DNA from: Pontibacter liquoris
GTDB lineage: Bacteria > Bacteroidota > Bacteroidia > Cytophagales > Hymenobacteraceae
Assembly: GCF_022758235.1 (NCBI RefSeq)
Contig: NZ_JALEBG010000001.1
Span: 186,001-250,000, forward strand
DNA: 64,000 nucleotides
Direction of reading: 5' to 3'
Shown: in pieces, positions 18,061 through 27,199 of the stretch
Layout: the number at the start of each line of letters is the position of its first letter
Numbering within the stretch: the first letter of the stretch is position 1
Made by a program: the position numbers and the translations under genes
The notes under the pieces: generated by a model
Seen by the model: only the letters and a program-made list of their open reading frames with translations
Databases searched by the model: none
What the model was told of the DNA's origin: nothing

Positions 18061-18642
18061 AAGCCCTCGAAACAAGGCGGTCCTTTCCATTTAAGCATTC
18101 TTACCAAAGTATAGCCAGCAGCACACAGGTTTTGAGCAGGCCGGGTAAGGTATGCCCATTTCTGCCGGTTGGTGCTTACCACGCACGCATGCCCGGATGT
18201 CAGAACATACTCTGCGGCAGGTCTGCTAAGCTGCCTGCTCCCCAAGTAGAGCGCTTTCCAAACAAATTTCAGGCATTCTTTTCTTCCTCCGGCGGGTAAT
18301 GCCTAGCAGGTCAGGGGAATAGGCTTGTTTCTGTCTATGCCGGTTTGTGCGATATTTTAAAACTAATTTGCATAAACATTAGGGTTTAAAATTATTTCTC
18401 TCTTATTTTATGCCTAAATAAAGTGTTCACTCACTTTATATGTTTTATCGGATGCGTTTTCGTGCAGGAAATTTCTGCAAGCCTTTTATGCTGGCTCAGG
18501 AAGGTGGCAGCCCGGCATGGACAAAGCAACAGCGTTGTCTTGCCGCAGGTCGTGCCCGCAGCGCGCAGCATGAACAGACAGAAAGCACGAAGTAAAACAA
18601 AATCACCGGTTATTTTTATACGCTAACATAGTGACTTTTCGC
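18061..18642. other. Gene-free spacer upstream of namZ
   Basis: About 580 bp with no convincing gene; the 67-codon frame at 18423 has no recognisable features. The right part (18350-18440) is strongly AT-rich and contains a TTTG (18344-18347) and TAATTTG (18364-18370) pair that could be a weak promoter, followed by the palindrome at 18418-18439. Confidence 0.5.
18418..18439. promoter_or_regulatory. Perfect 8-bp palindrome upstream of namZ
   Basis: ATAAAGTG (18418-18425) and CACTTTAT (18432-18439) are exact inverted repeats separated by TTCACT. There is no GC-rich stem or T run, so an operator is more likely than a terminator. It lies about 205 bp before the namZ start. Confidence 0.4.
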
Positions 18643-19893
18643 ATGAGGTTTTTGCTCCATTTTATGCTGCCGCTCATGGTTTTAGCCCTCGTAAGCAGTG
18701 CTTGTACAAAGCCATTGCAAACGGCCGGGACTACTGTTTCTCAGGCAGGAGATAAGGCGCCTGCTGCAGGCCTGGTAACAGGCGCCGACCAGGTAGCCGA
18801 ATACCTGCCTTACCTGAAAGGCAAACGCGTAGGCATGGTCGTGAACCCTACGTCCATCATTGGCAAAACGCCTAGCGTAGACAGCCTACGAGCTTTGGGT
18901 GTGAACATTGTCCGCATCTTCGGTCCGGAGCATGGCTTTCGGGGCAATGCCAGCGCCGGCGCGAAAGTGGATGACAGCGTAGACCCCGCTACCGGCATTC
19001 CGGTTTTTTCGCTTTACGGTAAAACACACAAGCCTACAAAAGAGAGCCTGGCTGATATCGACGTGCTGGTTTTTGATATCCAGGACGTAGGCGCCCGGTT
19101 TTATACTTATATCGGCACCATGCACCGCGTGATGGAAGCCTGCGCCGAAAATGGCAAGGAGCTGCTGATTCTGGACAGGCCTAACCCGAATGGCTACCTG
19201 GTAGACGGCCCCGTGCTGGACATGGCCCTGAAATCCGGCATTGGCATGCACCCGGTGCCCATTGCACACGGCATGACGGTAGGGGAATATGCCCAGATGA
19301 TCAACGGCGAAGGTTGGCTGGCCAACGGCGTAAAATGCCCGATAAAGATCATCAAGGTTCGTAACTATAGCCGCCAGCTGCCTTATACTTTGCCGGTAAA
19401 CCCGTCGCCTAACCTGAATACGCCCCAATCTATTCTGCTATACCCGTCGCTGTGCCTCTTCGAGGGCACCATCATCAGCCAGGGCCGTGGCACGCACTTC
19501 CCCTTCACGGTGCTGGGCAACCCCGACCTGAAAGGCAAGTATGACTTCTCTTTTACCCCCATCAGTATTAACGGCATGAGCGAAACGCCGCTGCACCAGG
19601 ACAAGGCCTGTTACGGGCTGGACCTGCGCACGTATGACACGGCTGCCCTGCGCCAAAGCGGGCAACTGAACCTGGGCTGGCTGCTGGAAATGTATCAAGC
19701 CTATCCTTATAAAGACAAGTTTTTCGATTTTAAGCAGAGTAACCAGATGGGCGACTTTGATAAACTGGCAGGCACCAGGCAGCTTAAAGCGCAGATCATA
19801 GCCGGTGCTACCGAAGCCGAGATCCGCCAGAGCTGGGAGCCTGCCCTGAGCCAGTTCAAAAGTATGCGCCAGCAGTATCTGCTTTACCCGTGA
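18643..19893 (+). CDS. namZ: NamZ-type exo-beta-N-acetylmuramidase lipoprotein (DUF1343, GH171)
   Basis: Cleaves terminal MurNAc from the non-reducing end of peptidoglycan fragments lacking peptide; the function is known from Bacillus subtilis NamZ (YbbC). The ATG at 18643 is preferred over the GTG at 18631 because it starts a lipoprotein signal with lipobox VSSAC (Cys near residue 21), giving 416 residues. Family landmarks are GKRVGMVVNPTS, RIFGPEHGFRG (about 85-95), VLVFDIQDVGARFYTYIGTM and LDRPNPNG. It is upstream of a SusC/SusD pair and is the first of many murein-related genes here; in Bacillus its gene is next to nagZ, amiE and murQ, all with counterparts in this window. Confidence 0.9.
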   Translation: MRFLLHFMLPLMVLALVSSACTKPLQTAGTTVSQAGDKAPAAGLVTGADQVAEYLPYLKGKRVGMVVNPTSIIGKTPSVDSLRALGVNIVRIFGPEHGFRGNASAGAKVDDSVDPATGIPVFSLYGKTHKPTKESLADIDVLVFDIQDVGARFYTYIGTMHRVMEACAENGKELLILDRPNPNGYLVDGPVLDMALKSGIGMHPVPIAHGMTVGEYAQMINGEGWLANGVKCPIKIIKVRNYSRQLPYTLPVNPSPNLNTPQSILLYPSLCLFEGTIISQGRGTHFPFTVLGNPDLKGKYDFSFTPISINGMSETPLHQDKACYGLDLRTYDTAALRQSGQLNLGWLLEMYQAYPYKDKFFDFKQSNQMGDFDKLAGTRQLKAQIIAGATEAEIRQSWEPALSQFKSMRQQYLLYP

Positions 19894-20017
19894 GTTTCAT
19901 CCATACAAGTATACATCAGTCCTTTACCCAATTGCTCTTTAAGAGTAAGGTGCAAGCGCCCTTTCACACGGGTTGCTACCCATCATTAATTTAACCAAAA
20001 CCATTAGCAAAGCTGTC

Positions 20018-23000
20018 ATGAAAAAAAAGTTACGATGTTTTTTATGGGGAATGTGCTTTCTCCTATTTCATTTTCAATGTCTTGCACAAGCCGGTACGGT
20101 AACCGGTACCGTTATTTCGGCATCGGATAAAAGCCCGCTGCCCGGCGTTTCGGTTGGTGTAAAAGGTACCACCAGAGGCACTGTAACAGATGCAAACGGT
20201 AAATTCTCGGTGCAGGCTGCCCCGGCTGATGTGCTGGTGTTCAGCTTTATCGGCATGAAAAAGTTTGAAAGACCGGTAGGTACGTCGACCAACATTGATG
20301 TTACGCTGCAGGATGACTCCAACAGCCTAGATGAAGTGGTTGTAACAGCCTTGGGTATAAAGCAGGAGAAAAAAGCCCTGGGTTATGCCGTAACAGAGGT
20401 GAAAGGAGCAACCATTGCTAAAACCCAGCGCGAGAACTTCGTGAACGGATTAGCGGGCCGCGTGGCCGGTGTAGAGGTAACCACTACCTCTGGTCTGCCG
20501 GGTTCTTCTTCTTCGGTGATGATCCGGGGGGTAAGCTCGCTGAGCGGAAGCAACCAGCCGCTTTATGTGGTGGATGGTTTGCCGATCAACAACACCACTT
20601 TTAACACATCAGGTTTTGCGTCTTCTGCCAGCTCGGCCACATCACTGGATAACCGCTCTACAGACTTTACCAACCGCGGCGCCGATATCAACCCGCAGGA
20701 CATTGAGAGCATCACCATTCTGAAAGGACCGGAAGCTTCGGCTCTCTACGGTATCGATGCTGCTTCCGGCGCTATTGTGATCACCACGAAAAGAGGCCAG
20801 GCCGGCGACGGCCGTATTGACTACAGCAACAGCTTCCGCTTCGACCGGATCACCAAATTTCCGGAGATCCAGCAGGTATATGGCATCGGAACAAATGGTG
20901 CACCGGATGCCTCGCAGACAGAGCCCAAGTACTTTGGCCCCCGTTATCCGGAAGGAACGAAGTTTTATGACAACGTAGACGCGTTCTTCCAGACGGCCTT
21001 TACGCAAAAGCATAACCTGGCTTTTTCAGGTGGTTCTGAGAAATCGCAGTACCGTATTTCCAGCTCCCTTACCGACCAGGAAGGCTTTGTGCCCGGTACG
21101 GATCTGACGAAATTCAACTTGTCGTCGGCTGTTACCTCTACACTGAACAAGTACATCTCTACTGATGTAACCTTCAACTATACTTACTCGGATAACAACT
21201 CCGCTTTTAAAGGAGCCGGTGGTCCGTTGCTGGGCCTGTTAACCTGGCCATCAACGGATGATGCCAGCATCTACCTGACACCGACCGGAGAAAGAAGAAC
21301 AACCACAGCCGGAACGGCAGAAGTGGATAACCCTTTCTTCAACGTAAATAAGAACACCATCAACAATGTGAACAACCGCTACATTACCAACGCACGCGTA
21401 ACCATCGACCCGGCCTCATGGCTGAAGTTTGTCGGTAACGTGGGTTTTGATATGTCTACGGGCAAGATCACGATGGTGCGCCACCCGGAATCTAACTACG
21501 GTAAATCAAGAGGCGGTATTTTTGACCAGTCGCTGGACAACAACCGCAACTTTAACGTGCAGTACTATGCGCAGCTGACCCATTCCTTCTTTAACGATAA
21601 GTTAAATGCAGATGTAAAACTGGGTAGCGCTATTAACGACCAGAACACCTATACGCAGGCGGTAACAGGCGAAAGATTCCTGGCACCTAACCTGTACTCG
21701 ATCGAAAATACAGACGGTACGACAAACAGAGGCCGCAACAGGCTGTTTCAGCGGCGCCTGGTGGGTGCCTTTGGTAACCTGAACCTGAACTACAACGACA
21801 TGTTGTACCTCAACCTGACCGGCCGTAACGACTGGAGCTCTACGCTGCCGATCGAGAGCCGCTCTTTCTTCTATCCATCTGCTTCCCTGAGCTTTATCTT
21901 TACAGAACTGGCACCGTTTGCCGGTATTCGTAATGTGCTTTCTTATGGCAAGCTGCGCGGCTCTATTGCAAAAGTGGGTAAAGATGCCAACCCTTACAGC
22001 ATCCGTGCCTTCCTGGAACCGAAATCAACAACAGGCGGCGGCTTTGGCTACGCCTTTACAGGCCCAAGCCCGAACCTGCGTCCGGAGATGACCACCTCGT
22101 ATGAGTTTGGTACCGAAATGAAATTCTTTAACGATCGCCTGGGCTTTGATGCGACTTACTTTAACAAGAAGTCGGTAGACCAGATCGTGAAAGACATGCG
22201 CCTGAGCTACGGTACGGGCTTTGTACTGCAGGCATTTAACGCCGGTGAGATGAAAACAGAAGGTGTTGAATTACAGCTGAATGCCACTCCGGTAACTACC
22301 CCTGATTTCCGTTGGGATGTGCTGGCTAACTTCACCCACCTGTGGAGCGAGCTGCTCACGCTACCAAAAGGCGTGAACGAGTTCTACATGTCGGATACCT
22401 GGTTGTATGGTAACGTGCGGAATGGCGCCATACCTGGCGGCGAGCTGACCACCTTTACAGGTTTTGATTACATGCGCAACGATAACGGCGATATCCTGAT
22501 CAGCCCAACGACTGGTTACCCACTGCGCAACACAACCAAATGGGTAGAGGTAGGCGACAGACAGCCTGATTTTACCGTTGGCTTAACAAACAGCTTCACT
22601 TATAAGAACCTGTCTTTAAACTTCCTGCTCGATATCCGCAAGGGTGGCGACATTTACAACGCGACCGAGCACTACTTAACGGCACGTGGCTTAAGCAAAA
22701 GAACGCTGGACCGAGAACAGCCTGTGGTTTTCAAGGGCGTGTTAAAGGACGGGCTGGAGAACTCAACTAATCCGACGCAGAACACCATCGTGATCGATCC
22801 AGCGCATGATATCAACTTTTGGTCTACCACCTATGGCTTGCCGGAAGTTGACTTTATCGAGAAAGATATCAACTGGATTCGCTTACGAGACATTACCCTG
22901 AACTACAACGTGACCTCTTCCTGGCTGAGAAGTGTGAAGTTTATCAAATCAGGCAGTGTGTTTGTAACAGCAACCGACGTGTTCATCCTGACCAACTATT

Positions 23001-23125
23001 CCGGCCTGGATCCTGTGGTGAATGGTAACTCTGCTGCCGTTGGCGGTAGTGGCGGTGCCGGTTTTGATTACGGTAACTTCCCAATGCCTATGGGCCTGAA
23101 CTTTGGTGTTAACGTTGGATTTTAA
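20018..23125 (+). CDS. SusC/RagA-type TonB-dependent outer-membrane importer (pair 1)
   Basis: Outer-membrane barrel that imports oligomers with its SusD partner. The frame opens earlier (TTG 19973), but the ATG at 20018 begins a signal peptide (MKKKLRCFLWGMCFLLFHFQ..AQA), giving 1035 residues. Order: carboxypeptidase-regulatory-like domain (about 25-100, VTGTVISASDKSPLPGVSV), the DEVVVTALG junction, plug domain with VMIRGVSSLSG and PLYVVDGLPI, then the barrel to a terminal aromatic residue (GVNVGF). It is followed 12 bp later by susD and then a DUF4397 lipoprotein gene. Cargo is inferred from neighbours namZ and a DigH-like enzyme: murein fragments. Confidence 0.94.
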   Translation: MKKKLRCFLWGMCFLLFHFQCLAQAGTVTGTVISASDKSPLPGVSVGVKGTTRGTVTDANGKFSVQAAPADVLVFSFIGMKKFERPVGTSTNIDVTLQDDSNSLDEVVVTALGIKQEKKALGYAVTEVKGATIAKTQRENFVNGLAGRVAGVEVTTTSGLPGSSSSVMIRGVSSLSGSNQPLYVVDGLPINNTTFNTSGFASSASSATSLDNRSTDFTNRGADINPQDIESITILKGPEASALYGIDAASGAIVITTKRGQAGDGRIDYSNSFRFDRITKFPEIQQVYGIGTNGAPDASQTEPKYFGPRYPEGTKFYDNVDAFFQTAFTQKHNLAFSGGSEKSQYRISSSLTDQEGFVPGTDLTKFNLSSAVTSTLNKYISTDVTFNYTYSDNNSAFKGAGGPLLGLLTWPSTDDASIYLTPTGERRTTTAGTAEVDNPFFNVNKNTINNVNNRYITNARVTIDPASWLKFVGNVGFDMSTGKITMVRHPESNYGKSRGGIFDQSLDNNRNFNVQYYAQLTHSFFNDKLNADVKLGSAINDQNTYTQAVTGERFLAPNLYSIENTDGTTNRGRNRLFQRRLVGAFGNLNLNYNDMLYLNLTGRNDWSSTLPIESRSFFYPSASLSFIFTELAPFAGIRNVLSYGKLRGSIAKVGKDANPYSIRAFLEPKSTTGGGFGYAFTGPSPNLRPEMTTSYEFGTEMKFFNDRLGFDATYFNKKSVDQIVKDMRLSYGTGFVLQAFNAGEMKTEGVELQLNATPVTTPDFRWDVLANFTHLWSELLTLPKGVNEFYMSDTWLYGNVRNGAIPGGELTTFTGFDYMRNDNGDILISPTTGYPLRNTTKWVEVGDRQPDFTVGLTNSFTYKNLSLNFLLDIRKGGDIYNATEHYLTARGLSKRTLDREQPVVFKGVLKDGLENSTNPTQNTIVIDPAHDINFWSTTYGLPEVDFIEKDINWIRLRDITLNYNVTSSWLRSVKFIKSGSVFVTATDVFILTNYSGLDPVVNGNSAAVGGSGGAGFDYGNFPMPMGLNFGVNVGF

Positions 23126-23137
23126 TTAATACGAGCA

Positions 23138-24736
23138 ATGAGAATACAAGAACGATCAATCAGAAAGATACTGTGCGCTTCGCTGTTAACGGCCGGTTTG
23201 TTTGCATCTACCAGCTGCGAAAGCTACCTGGATGTAAACACAAATCCCAACGGACCAGACCAGGTGGTAGCACCGCAATATTACCTTCCCTCTATCCAGA
23301 CAGGCCTGGCCCTGGGCATTGAGTTCGACTCGCGGTACCTGGGCAAGTATGTGCAGAACTGGAACGCCAGAGATGCCGGCGACCTCTGGGATCAGCATGG
23401 CTTTCTGGCCAGCAGCGATGCTTCGGGCGAGCTGTGGAAGTCGGTATACTATATCATGGGTGCGAACCTGACCGACATGATCTCCAAAGCGGAGGAAGAG
23501 CAGAAGTGGGACTTTGTAGGCGTTGGTTATCTGCTGCGCGCCTTCGGCTGGCAGATGCTGACGGATTATCACGGCGAAGCGATCGTGTCGCAGGCTTTTG
23601 AGCCCGGCCGCACAAGCTTCGACTACGACACCCAGGAGGAGATCTACGCCGAAGTGCGACGCTTAACAGAACTAGCTATCACCAACCTGGAAAGAACCGA
23701 CGGCGCTGTGGCAACGTCTACCCTGAACAGAGGCGACCTGATCTATGGCGGCGACCGTGCCAAGTGGCTCAAGTTTGCCTACGGCCTGCTGGCTATCAAC
23801 GAGCACCATTTATCCAACAAGGGTTCTTACAGCCCGGATAAAGTGATCGCGTACGTAGACAAGGCGCTTGCCAGCAATGCCGATGATGCGTCAGTGCGTT
23901 TTGAAGGAAGTATAAGCGACGATACCAACTTCTATGGCCCGAGAAGAGGTAACCTGAATACGTTCCGCCAGTCGAAGTTTATTGTTGGGTTACTGGATGG
24001 CACCAATGCCAGCCTGCACGACAATGCGCTGTCCGTTGTTGACCCGCGCCTGCCGGTTATGCTGGCGCCAGCGCCGGATGGCAAGTACAGAGGTGTGACG
24101 CCAGGAGTAGGTTTTACCGAGTATGAAGCGGCCCTGCGCCCGAGAAACCTCTGGAATACACCAACGGATGTGGTGGCAGCAACTACGCCTAACAAATACC
24201 TGTTCGGCAACAACGAGCGGTTCCCGCTCATGACCTATGCGCAGCTGCAGTTCATCAAAGCAGAAGCTGCCTTTATCAAAGGCGATAAGTCCCTGGCGCT
24301 GGATGCCTATACCAAGGGCGTGAATGCGCACATGGATTTTGTGAAGAAGTATGTGATCAACGATCCGGCAACACCGGAAGATGAGGTAGCGGTGTTCGGG
24401 CAAAGACGACAGGCGTACATGGCCAGTGCGGACCTGATCCCGACCGATGCGGCTAACCTGACGTTGTCGAAGATCATGCTGCAGAAGTATATCGCGCAGT
24501 GGGGCTGGGGTTTCCTGGAGACCTGGACCGATTTGAGAAGATACCACTACAGCAGCGATGTGTTTACTGGCTTCCAGTTACCTGATCCTTTGTATGGCTT
24601 AAACCAGGGCAAACCAGCTTACCGTTTCCGGCCAAGGTATAACTCCGAATACATGTGGAATGCGGCCGCGCTGGAAAAGATTGGTGGGCTTAACCCCGAT
24701 TTTCATACATACGAATTGTGGTTCAGCAAAAAATAA
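23138..24736 (+). CDS. SusD/RagB-like surface lipoprotein (pair 1)
   Basis: Lid and ligand-capture lipoprotein working with the preceding SusC. It has 532 residues and a lipobox-like ASTSC (Cys near residue 28). The post-signal segment SYLDVNTNPNGPDQVVAPQYYLPS is typical of the SusD-like_2 group, which is short of the classical starch-binding features. Alpha-helical TPR-like segments (FGWQMLTDYHGEAIVSQAF, LTELAITNLER) follow, and the C-terminus has the W-TDLRRYHYSS and RFRPRYNSEYMWN blocks. The 12-bp spacing from susC implies one transcript and a 1:1 complex. Confidence 0.92.
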   Translation: MRIQERSIRKILCASLLTAGLFASTSCESYLDVNTNPNGPDQVVAPQYYLPSIQTGLALGIEFDSRYLGKYVQNWNARDAGDLWDQHGFLASSDASGELWKSVYYIMGANLTDMISKAEEEQKWDFVGVGYLLRAFGWQMLTDYHGEAIVSQAFEPGRTSFDYDTQEEIYAEVRRLTELAITNLERTDGAVATSTLNRGDLIYGGDRAKWLKFAYGLLAINEHHLSNKGSYSPDKVIAYVDKALASNADDASVRFEGSISDDTNFYGPRRGNLNTFRQSKFIVGLLDGTNASLHDNALSVVDPRLPVMLAPAPDGKYRGVTPGVGFTEYEAALRPRNLWNTPTDVVAATTPNKYLFGNNERFPLMTYAQLQFIKAEAAFIKGDKSLALDAYTKGVNAHMDFVKKYVINDPATPEDEVAVFGQRRQAYMASADLIPTDAANLTLSKIMLQKYIAQWGWGFLETWTDLRRYHYSSDVFTGFQLPDPLYGLNQGKPAYRFRPRYNSEYMWNAAALEKIGGLNPDFHTYELWFSKK

Positions 24737-24748
24737 TCTGATAACTCC

Positions 24749-25525
24749 ATGAAAAATATTGTTACTAAATCATTCGCTATACTGGTAGCCGGTCTTGTAT
24801 TAGGCGCCTGCGAAAAGAATACCATTGCCGAACACTACGAGCCGATGCATTCGGGTGCCTTGGTAAAAGTGGTGCATGCGGCCGAAATGGCCCCGATGGT
24901 TAACTTCTTCCTCAATAGCCAGAAGGTTACAGGTTTGACGCCTGCTGCTACCGGCCAGGAACTAGGGCTGTCGTATGCCGGTACGGCCGTGTTCCCCGCA
25001 ACCTATGGCTATGCCAACGTGGCTGCCGGAAATTATACTGTGCAGGTGATCGATACAACATCGGAAAAGGGTGTTGCCGAAAAAGTGGCCAGTGCGCCGG
25101 TTACGCTCGAGGAAGGGGCCAGCTATTCGGCTTTCCTGATCGGAAACACCGGTGCCTTTGAGACACTCCTGCTGAAAGATGCATTGCCTGCGAAAAGTGA
25201 AACCACGGCGTATATCCGGTTTGTGCATGTAATGGCAGATGCCCCGGTAAATTTCGATGTGAAAGCCGTGCGCAAAGCAACCACTACCGAGCCTGAGATT
25301 ATCACCAACATAGGTGCCAATGTGGCTTATAAAGGCAACACTGCTTACGTGGAAATAGCGCCGGGTACCTACGACTTCCCAATTTACGCAGCTGGCGCAA
25401 CGGTGCCGTATACAACCCTGACAGGGGTAGCTCCTGTGGCAGGCCGGGTGTACACCCTGTATGTGCGCGGAAACTACACCGCCACACCTGCCGCAACAAA
25501 CCGGGTGCTGATACGAGAGCGCTAA
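24749..25525 (+). CDS. DUF4397 lipoprotein in the SusE position
   Basis: 258-residue predicted surface lipoprotein: lipobox LVLGAC (Cys near residue 21), then two repeated beta-sandwich units. The first begins ALVKVVHAAEMAPMVNFFLN, the second AYIRFVHVMADAPVNFDVKA; this paired V-hA..AP.V...l pattern is the DUF4397 signature. It is third in an operon with susC and susD (12-bp gap) and ends at a terminator. In starch and other PULs this slot is held by surface glycan-binding proteins (SusE/SusF-like), so a carbohydrate-binding accessory role is inferred; DUF4397 itself has no assigned function. Confidence 0.85.
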   Translation: MKNIVTKSFAILVAGLVLGACEKNTIAEHYEPMHSGALVKVVHAAEMAPMVNFFLNSQKVTGLTPAATGQELGLSYAGTAVFPATYGYANVAAGNYTVQVIDTTSEKGVAEKVASAPVTLEEGASYSAFLIGNTGAFETLLLKDALPAKSETTAYIRFVHVMADAPVNFDVKAVRKATTTEPEIITNIGANVAYKGNTAYVEIAPGTYDFPIYAAGATVPYTTLTGVAPVAGRVYTLYVRGNYTATPAATNRVLIRER

Positions 25526-25551
25526 CCGGTTAAGCATAGCATAGTAGCCAG

Positions 25552-25588
25552 AAAGCCCTCCGTTGATAAATCTTCGGGGGGCTTTTTT
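25552..25588 (+). terminator. Rho-independent terminator after susCD-DUF4397
   Basis: Stem AAAGCCCTCCG (25552-25562) pairing with CGGGGGGCTTT (25575-25585, one mismatch or bulge) followed by a T run; a 12-nt loop. Confidence 0.8.
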
Positions 25589-25611
25589 CTAAATCCATCC
25601 CTTGCTTTCCT

Positions 25612-27147
25612 ATGATCAAGAAGTATACTTTTCTGCTTGCTTTCCTTTTTACCACCACCCTTCTTTGGGCCCAGCAAGCGAACGTTTCGCCTAAACGCGA
25701 GTTTCGCGGCGTGTGGGTTGCCACCGTAGAAAATATTGACTGGCCTTCCAAACCAACTTCGAAAACAAACGCAGTACAACAGCAGCAGGAGCTGGTGCAA
25801 CTGCTCGACGCGCATCAGAAAACGGGCATCAATGCCATTATGCTGCAGGTACGCCCCGCTACCGACGCCTTCTACGGCAAAGGCCGGGAAGAATGGAGCC
25901 GCTTCCTGACAGGCACCCAGGGGCAGGCGCCCACCCCATACTACGACCCGCTGGCCTTTGCCATTACAGAAGCGCACAAGCGCGGTATGGAGCTACACGC
26001 CTGGTTTAACCCGTACCGCGCCACTACCGACTTGGTGGACAATCACGTGAGCCCCACCCACATCACCCGTACCCATCCGGAGTGGTTCTTTACCTATGGA
26101 AGCAAAAAATACTTTAATCCCGGCCTGCCCGAGGTGCGGGCCTACATTGTGCAGGTGATTCTGGATGCCGTGCGCAACTATGATCTGGACGGCGTGCACT
26201 TCGACGATTACTTTTACCCTTATCCTGAAAAGAGCGCGCTGCCCGACTCGGCCGCTTACCGGCAGTATGGCAGCCGCTTTGCCAGCATAGACGACTGGCG
26301 CCGCCACAATGTCGACACGCTGATTTATACTTTGTCGGATAGCATCCATGCAGCCAAAAGCTATGTCAAGTTTGGGGTGAGCCCCTTTGGTATCTGGCGC
26401 AACAAGGCCCAGGACCCGGCCGGCTCCGAGAGCAACGGCCTTTCGGGCTATAGCGCCTTGTATGCTGATGCGCGCAAATGGATGCAGCAGGGCTGGCTCG
26501 ATTACGTGAACCCACAGCTATACTTCCCCTTTCACTATCCGGCCGCTCCTTATGAGAAGCTGCTGGACTGGTGGAGCGTGAACGCCGGCGGCAGGCATTT
26601 ATACATTGGCCAGGGCGTGTACCGGGCCATGGAAGACCGCGAAGGCTGGCGCGACCGGCAGCAGCTGCCCAACCAGGTGCGCTACTTGCGGCAGAATGAC
26701 CGCGTGCACGGCAGCGTCTACTTCAGTTCCAAATCCCTGACCGATAACCTGGCCGGCTTCCGCGACTCGTTGCAGCAGGATTTTTACCGCTACCCGGCTC
26801 TGCAACCTGTTATGCCGTGGCTGGGCAAGCAGGAAGTAGCCCCACCGGTAAACCTGCGCGAGCACAAGTTCCTGTTCTTTTCTTCGGGCAAAAAAACGAA
26901 ATTGCGCTGGCAGATGCCGGCCGGCAGCCCTGTGTATGGCTATGTGGTGTACCGCTTTCAGGATGAGGAGCCCTTCGACCTATCCCGGCCGGAAAAGATC
27001 GTGAAGATCACCTTCGACCAGACCCAAACCGCTTTCGACGATACCGGCCTGAAGCCGGGCCATACGTATCATTACGTGGTGACCGCTCTGGACCGGCTAA
27101 AGAACGAGAGCACTGCTTCAGCTGCTTTTAAAAAGAAAATCCGGTAA
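25612..27147 (+). CDS. GHL10 (DUF187) glycosyl hydrolase, DigH/YngK-like
   Basis: Exported glycosidase of 511 residues. The signal peptide (about 1-20) is followed by the GHL10 barrel, starting FRGVWVATVENIDWPS and including GINAIMLQVRPATDAFY, GMELHAWFNPYRA and the acidic GVHFDDYFYPYP block (about 193-204). The C-terminus (about 425-511) is a fibronectin-type-III-like sandwich (GYVVYRF..YHYVVTALD). The family includes E. coli DigH, which cleaves denuded peptidoglycan glycan strands. Beside namZ and murQ the same activity is the best guess: producing peptide-free oligosaccharides that NamZ and NagZ can trim. Signal sequence and context are seen; the activity is inferred. Confidence 0.87.
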   Translation: MIKKYTFLLAFLFTTTLLWAQQANVSPKREFRGVWVATVENIDWPSKPTSKTNAVQQQQELVQLLDAHQKTGINAIMLQVRPATDAFYGKGREEWSRFLTGTQGQAPTPYYDPLAFAITEAHKRGMELHAWFNPYRATTDLVDNHVSPTHITRTHPEWFFTYGSKKYFNPGLPEVRAYIVQVILDAVRNYDLDGVHFDDYFYPYPEKSALPDSAAYRQYGSRFASIDDWRRHNVDTLIYTLSDSIHAAKSYVKFGVSPFGIWRNKAQDPAGSESNGLSGYSALYADARKWMQQGWLDYVNPQLYFPFHYPAAPYEKLLDWWSVNAGGRHLYIGQGVYRAMEDREGWRDRQQLPNQVRYLRQNDRVHGSVYFSSKSLTDNLAGFRDSLQQDFYRYPALQPVMPWLGKQEVAPPVNLREHKFLFFSSGKKTKLRWQMPAGSPVYGYVVYRFQDEEPFDLSRPEKIVKITFDQTQTAFDDTGLKPGHTYHYVVTALDRLKNESTASAAFKKKIR

Positions 27148-27199
27148 TACGGCATGCCCCGCGCATGCAGAAGTTATTCTTCAATCTGTCAGAAACGAT

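Noticed and set aside
19973..20017. TTG at 19973 as start of SusC pair 1
   Set aside because: The ATG at 20018 directly starts a normal signal peptide; the upstream 15 residues would precede it without purpose.
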